From contig WQRM01000005.1 of the NCBI GenBank assembly GCA_009786735.1, positions 1 to 23,487 on the forward strand: 23,487 bases of DNA. The letters run 5' to 3'. Origin of the DNA: Oscillospiraceae bacterium. Its GTDB lineage: Bacteria; Bacillota; Clostridia; Oscillospirales; Acutalibacteraceae. The translations under genes were made by a program, and so were the position numbers. Below the pieces are notes generated by a model. The model searched no databases and was not told the origin of the DNA. It saw only the letters and a program-made list of their open reading frames with translations. Below, piece by piece: positions 5,785-13,376 of the stretch. Within the stretch, counting starts at the first letter, position 1. Each line of letters opens with the position of its first letter.

Positions 5785-6834
5785 TTATGGCAGGGTGATG
5801 CGTAATCCCTGCGCTTGCACCGTGCGGGTGTCGTCTTGATTCCAACTCGCGTGATAAACAATGATGGTGTTGTCGTCCGTGAAGCTGAACTGATGTTGCC
5901 AACTCCACGGTTCTCCAGGCCAAGGAACAGCCGCCACAAATGTTTGCGCTTGCACATTGAAAATCAGCAGTTCATGGTTGGATGAGAGCGCCGCAAAAAA
6001 CATCGCGCTGGGCGACAGTTGTGTTTCGCCATGCCAACCGCCTTGGATGTACGCTTGTGGTATGTTGCCCAACAAATTATCGCTTGCTTGAACGCGCACA
6101 TTGTTGCTGCCCAAGCCCGCTATCGTAGCCCTATATAAATGAAGCTGTGGACCTGTGCCACTATATTCATTGGCAGTAGAAATAAAGTAGTGCGCGCCAT
6201 CGCTTTCGCCCCAATAGAGCCGCCAGCCTACATGTTCGGGTAGATATGCGGTCATTTCCAAGCGGTCAAGGTCAAAGATGCCCGTCACCGCTGTGACGGT
6301 GTGATGCTGCCAGCCAAGCAAAAAATAACGCTCATCCATTACACGAATCACCAACGGCTGTGACCACAGATGTTGCTCATACGGGCTGTACGAACCTTCA
6401 AACAAAATTTGCTCTGTGCGCGTGGCATTGTCACGCACCCAAAGGCTTGACGGTTGAAATTCGCCCGGCGCACGCCAAAACAGCGTGCGGTTGCCCATCG
6501 CAACTTCTGGCCAGCCGCGCGCAACCCATTGGCGATTTTCTATGCTTGCACGAAATTCATCAAACTCTTGCGTGTGCAAGTTAATCTCCTGCCACGAAAC
6601 GCCATTCATGCGTCCCTGCGGAAATGGTCGCGTGGTCGTTTCTGCCACGCTCGTGGTAACCTCTTCCTCGTCGGCACAATACGCACAGTAAAGCGCATCT
6701 ACATCGAGCCAAGGGGTACGGCACACGCGGCATTCGTAACCATACACTACCGTTGGCAGGGGAATGTCCACCACCGCCGCCGAGCCGCAGCCCGCCAGCA
6801 CCAGCAGAACAAGCAATAGAGCAAGCAATTTCAT
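5785..6834 (-). CDS. Lipoprotein 1 of a three-member family, with an N-terminal four-cysteine motif
   Basis: Predicted surface lipoprotein of 349 aa and unknown function. The signal peptide ends in lipobox LAGC with lipidated C16. Residues 31-53 contain C-x2-C-x11-C-x2-C (C35, C38, C50, C53), which resembles a small zinc ribbon and is odd on an exported protein. A Thr/Glu linker (about 56-70) leads to a Trp-rich beta-type ectodomain ending in RITLP. From residue 78 onward it is clearly related to the lipoprotein at 8578 (VSWQEINL versus FSWEEVDL; LWVRDNATRTEQILFEG versus LYLRNDATGEETLIAEG; matching C-termini). The ATG at 6834 has GGAGG 8 nt upstream and a consensus promoter with an adjoining palindrome. 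It is transcribed divergently from the permease gene. The ectodomain may be a propeller-like fold, but that is a guess. Confidence 0.85.
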   Translation of the reverse strand: MKLLALLLVLLVLAGCGSAAVVDIPLPTVVYGYECRVCRTPWLDVDALYCAYCADEEEVTTSVAETTTRPFPQGRMNGVSWQEINLHTQEFDEFRASIENRQWVARGWPEVAMGNRTLFWRAPGEFQPSSLWVRDNATRTEQILFEGSYSPYEQHLWSQPLVIRVMDERYFLLGWQHHTVTAVTGIFDLDRLEMTAYLPEHVGWRLYWGESDGAHYFISTANEYSGTGPQLHLYRATIAGLGSNNVRVQASDNLLGNIPQAYIQGGWHGETQLSPSAMFFAALSSNHELLIFNVQAQTFVAAVPWPGEPWSWQHQFSFTDDNTIIVYHASWNQDDTRTVQAQGLRITLP

Positions 6835-6855
6835 GGCAAACCCTCCTTTTTGATG

Positions 6856-6884
6856 ATTATACCACGCCTGCCCGCAAATGTCCA
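6856..6884 (-). promoter_or_regulatory. Promoter of lipoprotein 1
   Basis: On the minus strand, TGGACA (6879-6884) and TATAAT (6856-6861) are 17 bp apart. Apart from a few spacer bases it is the same promoter as at 8529-8557. Confidence 0.8.
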
Positions 6885-6900
6885 GTTACAATGTTGTAAC
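6885..6900. promoter_or_regulatory. Palindromic operator between lipoprotein 1 and the permease
   Basis: GTTACAATGTTGTAAC has 7-bp inverted arms around a 2-bp centre. It abuts the -35 box of lipoprotein 1 and ends 17 bp before the -35 box of the divergent permease. It lies in a 32-bp block (6876-6907) that recurs identically at 8506-8537. A regulator-binding site is likely; the regulator is not identifiable here. Confidence 0.6.
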
Positions 6901-6917
6901 CTTTTGCAAAATTGTGC

Positions 6918-6946
6918 TGGACAAGTCCCGAACAATGTGCTATAAT
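6918..6946 (+). promoter_or_regulatory. Promoter of the APC permease gene
   Basis: TGGACA (6918-6923) and TATAAT (6941-6946) are 17 bp apart, about 38 bp before the chosen start codon. Confidence 0.8.
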
Positions 6947-6983
6947 ATGGAGAAACTATAGACATGAAAGGTATTTTTCTCTG

Positions 6984-8450
6984 ATGGAAAACAAGCTCAA
7001 ACGCAAATTCGGGCTGCTGATGGCCATGTGCATGGTGGTGGGCACAATCATCGGCAGCGGCATCTTCTTCCGCAACGAAGAAATCGTTGCCTACGCAGGC
7101 GGCCGCATGTGGATCGGCATCGCGGCATGGGCAATCGGCGGGTTCATCACCCTGGCTTTCGCATACGTGCTGGGCGTGCTGTCCACTCGCCACGAAAAAG
7201 TGGGCGGTCTGCTGGACTACTCCGACGTGCTCGTGGGCGAAAAATTCGGCTACATGTTCGGCTGGTTCATGGCCACGTTCTTCTATCCGTCCATGACGGG
7301 CATCCTTGCCTGGATATCAGCACGCTTCACCGTGGAGCTGTTCGGCTGGCACACCACACGTGGTGTTAACCAATTCTTCAGCGGCGAGACCTTCGCCATC
7401 GCGCTGGTTTATCTGGTCGCGATTTACGTCATCAACACCCTTAGCCCAAAAATCAGCGAAAAAATTCAGATTTCCGGCACGTTCATCAAGATTATCCCGC
7501 TCATCGGCATGGGCATCGTCGGCTTAATTGCCGGGCTGGCCAACGGCGTGACCCTCGAAAACCTCAGCTATGTGGTGGCAGAAACACCGGTGCGTGGCGT
7601 GATGAACATTCAAATTGGCTATTATCCCGCAGGCAGTGCATTTTTGTCTGCGCTCATCGCCACGGTGTTCGCCTATGTTGGCTTTGACTGCGTGATGAAC
7701 CTCAACAGCGAAATCAAGAATGCCAAACGCAACTTGCCCATTGCACTCACCGGCGGACTGTTGATTATCACTGCGATTTATGTGCTGTACTTCGTTGGCA
7801 TTTTCGGCGCGGCCTACACCGAAACCCTCGCAAGCGGCGGCACGCGCACGGCCTTCACCAACATCTTCACCGAAACCGGCGGCACCATCCTGTTTGTGTT
7901 CATCGTGATTTCCTGCTTGGGCACGCTCAATGGCTTAACCGTGGCCGGGCAGCGCGCGTTCTACGCCATTGCAGCGCGCAGACGCGGACCGAAACCCGAA
8001 ATTTTCGGTCAAGTGGATGCCGCAACGAACATGCCGAACAACTCCGCAGCACTCAACCTGCTGCTGATTGCCGTGTGGATGTTCATCAACGGCGCACAAC
8101 AAGCTGGTTGGTTTAGCTACTTGAGCTTCCTGTTGCCCGAGAGCGGTAACATTGAAGTATTCCGCTTCAATATTGCGGCACTGATTCCTATCACGTTCAA
8201 TGCGTTTTTCATCCCCATGTTTATCATGGTAATGGTGAAGCAAAAAGACTTGGGTATCTTCAACCGCTTCATCGCACCGGGCATCGCCACCGCAGGTGCA
8301 ATCTTCCTTATCTACGCTGTTATTCAGCGCGAAGAATGGGTTGTTGCGTACTATCTCGCGCTGTTCGCCGTTGTGATGTGCGGTGGCTGGCTGCTGCACA
8401 AGCGCAAAGAAGCGAAACAAGTGGCAGATGTCGCAGAATCGCCAGAATAA
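6984..8450 (+). CDS. APC superfamily amino acid permease
   Basis: Predicted inner-membrane amino acid transporter or exchanger of 488 aa with about 12 hydrophobic segments. The first helix carries the APC signature VVGTIIGSGIF, the unwound substrate-binding helix. A loop reading FDCVMNLNSEIKNAKRNLP, after the sixth helix, matches the conserved cytoplasmic 'E-x-K-N-x-x-R-x-x-P' region of APC carriers. The ATG at 6984 starts the conserved MENKLKRKFGLL N-terminus; the longer in-frame extension overlaps the promoter. AAAGG lies about 12 nt upstream, a slightly long spacing. It diverges from lipoprotein 1 across the shared palindrome, and its terminator is followed by the second copy of that regulatory block. 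The substrate cannot be read from sequence; a LAT/SteT-like exchanger is one option. Confidence 0.88.
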   Translation: MENKLKRKFGLLMAMCMVVGTIIGSGIFFRNEEIVAYAGGRMWIGIAAWAIGGFITLAFAYVLGVLSTRHEKVGGLLDYSDVLVGEKFGYMFGWFMATFFYPSMTGILAWISARFTVELFGWHTTRGVNQFFSGETFAIALVYLVAIYVINTLSPKISEKIQISGTFIKIIPLIGMGIVGLIAGLANGVTLENLSYVVAETPVRGVMNIQIGYYPAGSAFLSALIATVFAYVGFDCVMNLNSEIKNAKRNLPIALTGGLLIITAIYVLYFVGIFGAAYTETLASGGTRTAFTNIFTETGGTILFVFIVISCLGTLNGLTVAGQRAFYAIAARRRGPKPEIFGQVDAATNMPNNSAALNLLLIAVWMFINGAQQAGWFSYLSFLLPESGNIEVFRFNIAALIPITFNAFFIPMFIMVMVKQKDLGIFNRFIAPGIATAGAIFLIYAVIQREEWVVAYYLALFAVVMCGGWLLHKRKEAKQVADVAESPE

Positions 8451-8468
8451 CATCAACACAATACTTTC

Positions 8469-8502
8469 GCGGCGGGGCTTCGGTCTCGTCGCTTGTTTAT
8501 TT
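8469..8502 (+). terminator. Rho-independent terminator of the permease gene
   Basis: A 10-bp stem with three G-U pairs (8469-8478 with 8483-8492) is capped by a TTCG tetraloop and followed by TTGTTTATTT, 18 bp after the stop codon. Confidence 0.7.
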
Positions 8503-8512
8503 GGCGCAAAAG

Positions 8513-8528
8513 GTTACAACATTGTAAC
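8513..8528. promoter_or_regulatory. Palindromic operator upstream of lipoproteins 2 and 3
   Basis: GTTACAACATTGTAAC, in the same position relative to the promoter as the site at 6885-6900: its last base directly precedes the -35 box. The surrounding 32 bp (8506-8537) match that site base for base. Confidence 0.62.
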
Positions 8529-8557
8529 TGGACATTTACGCACACGCGTGGTATAAT
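8529..8557 (+). promoter_or_regulatory. Promoter of the lipoprotein 2-3-rnc transcription unit
   Basis: TGGACA (8529-8534) and TATAAT (8552-8557) are 17 bp apart, 20 bp before the start codon. No terminator is visible downstream until after 14734, so this may be the main promoter for seven genes. Confidence 0.8.
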
Positions 8558-8577
8558 AGGGAAAAGGGGGATTTGCT

Positions 8578-9564
8578 ATGAAATTGCTTGCTGTACTACT
8601 TATTCTGCTGGTGCTGGCGGGCTGCGGCTCGGCGGTGGTGGTGGATGATGACTACACCACCGAAACCACCACGGAGGTATACACGACGGCTGAAGAGGAA
8701 ACGACGACTTTACCTGAAGTTGTCGTGCGGGAGTTTTCTTGGGAGGAAGTTGATCTCACCAGTGCACAAGGTGCGCAATTGCACGCTTGGTTGCTGGACA
8801 ACACAACGTGGGATCCAGAGCCAACACCCTTACCAGAGTTTGACTTGCCGGGCATGTCAGTGCTTACCCGCTTTGATTTATATTTACGCAACGATGCAAC
8901 GGGCGAGGAAACGCTGATTGCCGAGGGCATGCACTGGGAAGGCTTTGAAATTGGTCGATTAGTACGGCAAGTGTTTGAACAACGCTTTGTTTGGCATACA
9001 TATGACACTGGACATCGGCCTGCCGGTGCAATTTTCGATACGCAACGCATGGTGAACATGCCCTTGCGCTTTCCCGAGGGGACAACCAGCGTAACCTACG
9101 CGGGCGAAATTAACGGAGTGCATTACTTTATCAATACGCATTGTCGCATGGATGGTTTTATCGGAAAAATGCATGTATTTGCACTGGATTTGCGCGAGCA
9201 TGATTTGCATACAGCGACAGAAATTTATGTCAGCAATAATTTGCTGGCGAGCGTTCCGCAGCGTTATGAAACCGAGCATATACTCGCATCGCTTTCGCCA
9301 TGTGGCAGGTTTTACGCAATGTATGGCTTTGAACTTGACCCGTATTGGCAGAGCAGTCGTGCGCTATTTGTTTTCGATTTAGCAAATGGCCAACTGCTTG
9401 GCGAAATCCCTGTGGAAAATTTGCCACAAGATACGTTTCGCATGATTTTTCAAGATGAACACACATTGGTGCTTTACTGTATGCAGTGGTGGAGTGAAGA
9501 TAACTTTCTGACACCACCTGCCTACGAATTGCACCCTATCGCGTTGCAGATTAACTTGCCATAA
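8578..9564 (+). CDS. Lipoprotein 2, paralogue of lipoprotein 1
   Basis: Predicted surface lipoprotein of 328 aa. Signal peptide with lipobox LAGC and C16, then an acidic Asp/Thr/Glu linker (about residues 22-46, with YTTETTTE), then an ectodomain that aligns by eye along its length with lipoprotein 1, including the C-terminal INLP. Unlike lipoprotein 1 it lacks the four-cysteine insertion between lipobox and linker. The ATG at 8578 follows a GGGGG ribosome site by 7 nt. Function is unknown; the FDL/FDT blade-like strands suggest a repeated beta structure. It is followed after 12 bp by lipoprotein 3. Confidence 0.85.
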   Translation: MKLLAVLLILLVLAGCGSAVVVDDDYTTETTTEVYTTAEEETTTLPEVVVREFSWEEVDLTSAQGAQLHAWLLDNTTWDPEPTPLPEFDLPGMSVLTRFDLYLRNDATGEETLIAEGMHWEGFEIGRLVRQVFEQRFVWHTYDTGHRPAGAIFDTQRMVNMPLRFPEGTTSVTYAGEINGVHYFINTHCRMDGFIGKMHVFALDLREHDLHTATEIYVSNNLLASVPQRYETEHILASLSPCGRFYAMYGFELDPYWQSSRALFVFDLANGQLLGEIPVENLPQDTFRMIFQDEHTLVLYCMQWWSEDNFLTPPAYELHPIALQINLP

Positions 9565-9576
9565 GGAGGATTTGCT

Positions 9577-11124
9577 ATGAAATTGCTTGCTTTGTTACTT
9601 ATTCTGCTGGTGCTGGCGGGCTGCGGCTCGGCGGCAGTGGTGGATGATGATGACTACACCACCGAAACCACCACGGAGGTTGCCACTACGACTGAAGAGG
9701 CCACAGAAGCACCCATTGTGCTCACGCGCGTTGGTGCTGTGATGCCGCCATTGCAGGGCGGGCCAATGTTGTATACATTTCCATCGTCGCGGTCATGGGG
9801 GCACACATACTGCGAAAAATATGGCAACCCAATTCCGCTGTTTCATATCGGATTGGTCAATGAAATAGGGCGCGTGGTCACCCAACCGCGCTACACCGCA
9901 ACGCAATACCTGCACAATGCACAAGGACGTGTGATTGGCTTGCTGGCTTATCGCGATGCAACAGTTACGCATTACACACTGCAGGGCGCTGCCACGCAGT
10001 TGCCGTTTCAAGCTCAGGCGATACGTCCCATGCAGGACGGTCGCCATTGGATTGTGCAGCGCTATGGTCGCTTAGATGGTTTTGACTGGAACGACGGCGC
10101 ATATCAGGGCTTGTTTGATTGGCAAACGCGACAATTTATTATTCCGCCAACCGAAGGATTGACCTTAAATGCGCACGGCACTATGCTGCTTGGTACGCAA
10201 CGCACAGCCCGGTCGTTCGACAGCCCGCTGGTTCGCGCGTTTGTGCGCGACGCTGATGGCAATGAACGCGAACTCCCTGAAGGTTGGCGTGCGCAGCGTT
10301 ATTTCCCCGAAACGAGCTGGTTTGAAATTGTGACGGGCGAGCGTTTTTCAACCGAAATGTTTATCGTTGACCGCGAATTTAACCGCGTACCCGAATTGCT
10401 CACACGATGGCACATTGACAGACCCTTTGAAGGGCGAAACCACATGATTATACGTAGCCGCAGCGATCACAGCACTTCAACTTGGGCTGACCGCGAGGGC
10501 AATATTTCGCCGCTTCGCTATGGCAATATTCGCCGCACGGGGCAGATGTATTTTGTGCGCGACGACTGGAACGCCCAAACGGTATCGATTTACGACGACC
10601 AGCTCAACCGCCTGCACAACGGCCAAGCGGCCATGCTGTGGGATGTGTTTGACCCCGGCAGTAATTACCCACACTTTTTGGCCGCACTTAACGAACAAGG
10701 CCAAGTGCAACGCATGTGGGGCACAAGCACCAGTCAACCCATAAACCTCAACGGCTTTGTCGGGTATTTTAGAACATCGCAGCACAGCGGTGCATTAGCG
10801 CGCAGAAACAACCGCTGGTATGAAATTATTCCGCATGATTTTATCAATTCGGTCGCAGGTGAATTGATAGCCAGTTCAGGCAACGTGACCCGCAATAGCG
10901 TGAGGCTTTGGTTTGGGTATTCGATGGAACTTGGTTATCGAACCCTGCGCACGATTACTGTAGACTGGAGCGGCAATGTGATTGACTGTCCGCCAGCTCT
11001 ATCGCGAACGACGGGCATCCGCAGTGCTGGCGAGCAAGGCCCGCACTACTGGTGGGTGGAGCGCGACGGACAACGCGGCTTCGTGAATGAGCGAGGACAA
11101 TGGCTATTTATATATGGGCAATGA
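9577..11124 (+). CDS. Lipoprotein 3, same signal cassette with a WG-repeat-like ectodomain
   Basis: Predicted surface lipoprotein of 515 aa. Its first 35 or so codons are almost identical at DNA level to those of lipoprotein 2 (shared lipobox region and a 29-bp identical stretch in the Thr/Glu linker). The ectodomain is different and longer. It contains spaced units such as GLVNEIGRVVTQPRY, GLFDWQTRQFIIPP and, at the C-terminus, RGFVNERGQWLF, which resemble degenerate WG (KWG) beta-propeller repeats. The ATG at 9577 has AAGGAGG at good spacing and no separate promoter. The stop codon overlaps the ribosome site of rnc. Function unknown; WG-repeat proteins are often cell-surface binding modules. 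Confidence 0.83.
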   Translation: MKLLALLLILLVLAGCGSAAVVDDDDYTTETTTEVATTTEEATEAPIVLTRVGAVMPPLQGGPMLYTFPSSRSWGHTYCEKYGNPIPLFHIGLVNEIGRVVTQPRYTATQYLHNAQGRVIGLLAYRDATVTHYTLQGAATQLPFQAQAIRPMQDGRHWIVQRYGRLDGFDWNDGAYQGLFDWQTRQFIIPPTEGLTLNAHGTMLLGTQRTARSFDSPLVRAFVRDADGNERELPEGWRAQRYFPETSWFEIVTGERFSTEMFIVDREFNRVPELLTRWHIDRPFEGRNHMIIRSRSDHSTSTWADREGNISPLRYGNIRRTGQMYFVRDDWNAQTVSIYDDQLNRLHNGQAAMLWDVFDPGSNYPHFLAALNEQGQVQRMWGTSTSQPINLNGFVGYFRTSQHSGALARRNNRWYEIIPHDFINSVAGELIASSGNVTRNSVRLWFGYSMELGYRTLRTITVDWSGNVIDCPPALSRTTGIRSAGEQGPHYWWVERDGQRGFVNERGQWLFIYGQ

Positions 11125-11134
11125 GGAGCATGCT

Positions 11135-11803
11135 ATGACACTTGACCAACTGCAACACAACATCGGCCACACCTTCCGCCAGCCCGAGCTGCTTGAGCGC
11201 GCGCTGACGCACTCGAGCTATGCCAACGAGCGCAAGCTGGCGCACGGCAGCAACGAACGCCTGGAGTTTTTGGGCGACTCGGTGCTGGGTTTCATCACGG
11301 CGGAGTGGCTGCATGCCAGCCATCCCGACAAAACCGAAGGTGAGCTCACCAAGATGCGCGCCGCCGCCGTGTGCGAGCCCGCGCTGTTCGGCTATGCGCA
11401 AGAAATCGGGCTGGGCGGCGCGCTGCGGCTTGGTCGCGGCGAGGCTGCAACCGGCGGCGCGAATCGTCCCAGCATGGTTGCCGACGCCTTCGAGGCCGTG
11501 CTGGCGGCGATGTTCCTCGACGGCGGCATCGAGCCCTGCAAGGTGTTCGTGCATCGCTTTTTGCAGCAGGGCAAGTTTGCGATGGCCGACAGCAAAACCG
11601 AGCTGCAGCAAATCGTGCAGCAAAACCCGGCGGAGTCCGTGGAGTATGTGCTCGTTGGCGAGCAAGGCCCCGACCACGAGAAAATCTTCGTGGTGGAGGT
11701 GCGGTTGCACTCCAACGTGCTGGGGGTGGGGCGTGGGCGCAGCAAAAAGCTCGCCGAGCAAGCCGCCGCCGCGCAGGCGCTGAAGCTGATGGGGATGGGA
11801 TAA
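11135..11803 (+). CDS. rnc: Ribonuclease III
   Basis: Double-strand-specific endoribonuclease that processes rRNA precursors and SRP RNA and degrades duplex RNA in the cytoplasm. The 222-aa product has the catalytic domain (NERLEFLGDSVL at 40-51 and ADAFEAVLAAMFLDGG at 116-131, giving acidic residues E44, D48, D117, E120). A dsRNA-binding domain starts with SKTELQQ (153) and ends with the basic GRGRSKKLAEQAAAAQAL. The ATG at 11135 was chosen because GAGGAG sits 7 nt upstream; a longer frame would overlap lipoprotein 3. It is embedded in an accessory operon rather than next to smc/ftsY, its frequent clostridial neighbours, so its expression may depend on the lipoprotein promoter. Confidence 0.96.
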   Translation: MTLDQLQHNIGHTFRQPELLERALTHSSYANERKLAHGSNERLEFLGDSVLGFITAEWLHASHPDKTEGELTKMRAAAVCEPALFGYAQEIGLGGALRLGRGEAATGGANRPSMVADAFEAVLAAMFLDGGIEPCKVFVHRFLQQGKFAMADSKTELQQIVQQNPAESVEYVLVGEQGPDHEKIFVVEVRLHSNVLGVGRGRSKKLAEQAAAAQALKLMGMG

Positions 11804-11804
11804 G

Positions 11805-12632
11805 ATGAAGAAATTTTTCAAAGAACACAAGCGAATGGTGATAGCGGTTTCGGTTGTTATCATAATTTTGATGGTGGCAGTGATTGTGCCGCTGAATGTC
11901 GCATATCCTCACGAACAAAGCCGTGACCGCTATTGGACGGTGTTGGCTTCGTTGATTGGCTCAGCGGCAGTCGTGATTATTTTCATGCTTGAAAACAAGC
12001 GACATAAAGATGAAGTAGTTAAACAAGATGAGAAACACCGAAAAGAAAAGGAAGCGCAAGAAGAACGCCACCATGCAGAAAAGAAGGAAAAAGTAAGACC
12101 TGTATTTGATATGGGGTATTTGTCTGGGGAGAAATTGGGGGAATTCAAAGGACACGTACCGAAAAACTGGAAAAAAAACGTTGATTATCTGAAGGAGACT
12201 GTGCCGAATGGATGGAGCGGTGCAGAGCCTTTGAAAAAGCAGCGCTTTAAGTCCCTTAACTGTTTTGTTCTGAAACTTTTATCCGCGTCATTTGTATCGG
12301 AATGCACAGTAAAAGTATTTGTTGGCGTTGATGGCACGCCGTGTTTTGAGTATTCGCTGGGAGTGCTGGTGCAGGGCAGCACTTGGGCGCTACCCTTAGC
12401 AAAGCAGATTGACTTGCCGAATGAAATAATGGAGCCATTTCGCATCGGAATCACTTGCAAGACGTCAGAGGCCGAAAAAATCACGCATGTGATATATTTT
12501 GATAAGTGGCTTGAAGATAGCCAAGACATTGGCTATCGTATTGTGACAGAGTCAACCAGAGAATCAATATTTGCAGATAACAAACCTACTGCCCCCTCAT
12601 ATGAGGGACAGATTAACGAATGGTTATTATAG
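11805..12632 (+). CDS. Two-TM coiled-coil protein of unknown function
   Basis: Not recognised. The 275-aa product has two N-terminal membrane helices (about residues 11-32 and 44-62), a highly charged Lys/Glu/His segment likely to be a coiled coil (about 63-97), and a soluble domain of about 170 residues expected on the cytoplasmic side. The ATG at 11805 is one base after the rnc stop and has only a weak GGGATGGGA ribosome site, so translation is probably coupled. Base composition is clearly more AT-rich than rnc before it or the DUF1361 gene after it, and codon use shifts with it, which suggests a later insertion. The layout resembles some membrane-anchored defence or signalling proteins, but no defining motif is visible. 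Confidence 0.75.
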   Translation: MKKFFKEHKRMVIAVSVVIIILMVAVIVPLNVAYPHEQSRDRYWTVLASLIGSAAVVIIFMLENKRHKDEVVKQDEKHRKEKEAQEERHHAEKKEKVRPVFDMGYLSGEKLGEFKGHVPKNWKKNVDYLKETVPNGWSGAEPLKKQRFKSLNCFVLKLLSASFVSECTVKVFVGVDGTPCFEYSLGVLVQGSTWALPLAKQIDLPNEIMEPFRIGITCKTSEAEKITHVIYFDKWLEDSQDIGYRIVTESTRESIFADNKPTAPSYEGQINEWLL

Positions 12633-12647
12633 AATAGGACATCACCC

Positions 12648-13376
12648 ATGAAAAACCGCCTCATCACCCTGCGCCCCGCGTGGCTGCCCTGCGAGTTCAT
12701 CCGCGTGCTCGTTGTGCTGGGCGTGGGCACGCTGCTGCTGCAACTTGTGCTGTTCGCCACCGGCTTTCGCTATGGCTGGGGGTGGATGCCATGGAACATG
12801 TTCCTCGCATGGCTGCCGTTGGTGTTTGCCTGCGGCGTGCTGCGCGGTGCGGCTGCTTCTAATCTTGGACCGCGCGTGCTTTCGTGGATATGCTGGCCGC
12901 TGTGGTTGCTGTTCTACCCCAACGCGCCATATCTCTTCACCAGCCTGCTGCACCTGAACAACGTCAACTTCATCGAAAGCGAAAGCCCGCAGTGGGTCTT
13001 CCTCTTCACCACTGAACCCTCGGCGTGGTTCTCACTGCTGCTGATGGTCGCGGGCGTGGGCATGGGCTTGCTGTTCGGCTTTGTGTCGCTTGCGATGCTC
13101 CACCGCTTGGTGGCGCGCAGGCTCGGCGTGTTATGGGGCTGGCTGCTGGTGATGGTCACATCGTTGCTGTCGGGCTGGGCAATTTGGATGGGGCGCGGTG
13201 CGCTGCGCCTGAACAGCTGGTACGTCTTCACCCGTCCGCTGCACACCATTGAGCAAATCTTCAGCGCGATGGACGCCAACGCCCTGCGGTTGAGCCTCAT
13301 CTTCGCCGCGATGAGCTTGGGCGGCTATCTGCTGGTGTGGGCGCTGCTGCCGAAAGAAACGGAGGACTGTGCATGA
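12648..13376 (+). CDS. DUF1361 integral membrane protein
   Basis: Polytopic membrane protein of 242 aa with about six or seven hydrophobic helices. It matches my memory of the DUF1361 family: WNMFLAWLPLVFA (helix 2), a PLWLLFYPNAPYL motif, an adjacent LLHL loop, and a late RLNSW sequence before the last helices. No biochemical role is established that I know of. The ATG at 12648 lies 15 bp after the previous gene. Its stop codon overlaps the start of the DHFR-fusion gene (ATGA at 13373-13376), indicating coupled translation. Confidence 0.8.
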   Translation: MKNRLITLRPAWLPCEFIRVLVVLGVGTLLLQLVLFATGFRYGWGWMPWNMFLAWLPLVFACGVLRGAAASNLGPRVLSWICWPLWLLFYPNAPYLFTSLLHLNNVNFIESESPQWVFLFTTEPSAWFSLLLMVAGVGMGLLFGFVSLAMLHRLVARRLGVLWGWLLVMVTSLLSGWAIWMGRGALRLNSWYVFTRPLHTIEQIFSAMDANALRLSLIFAAMSLGGYLLVWALLPKETEDCA

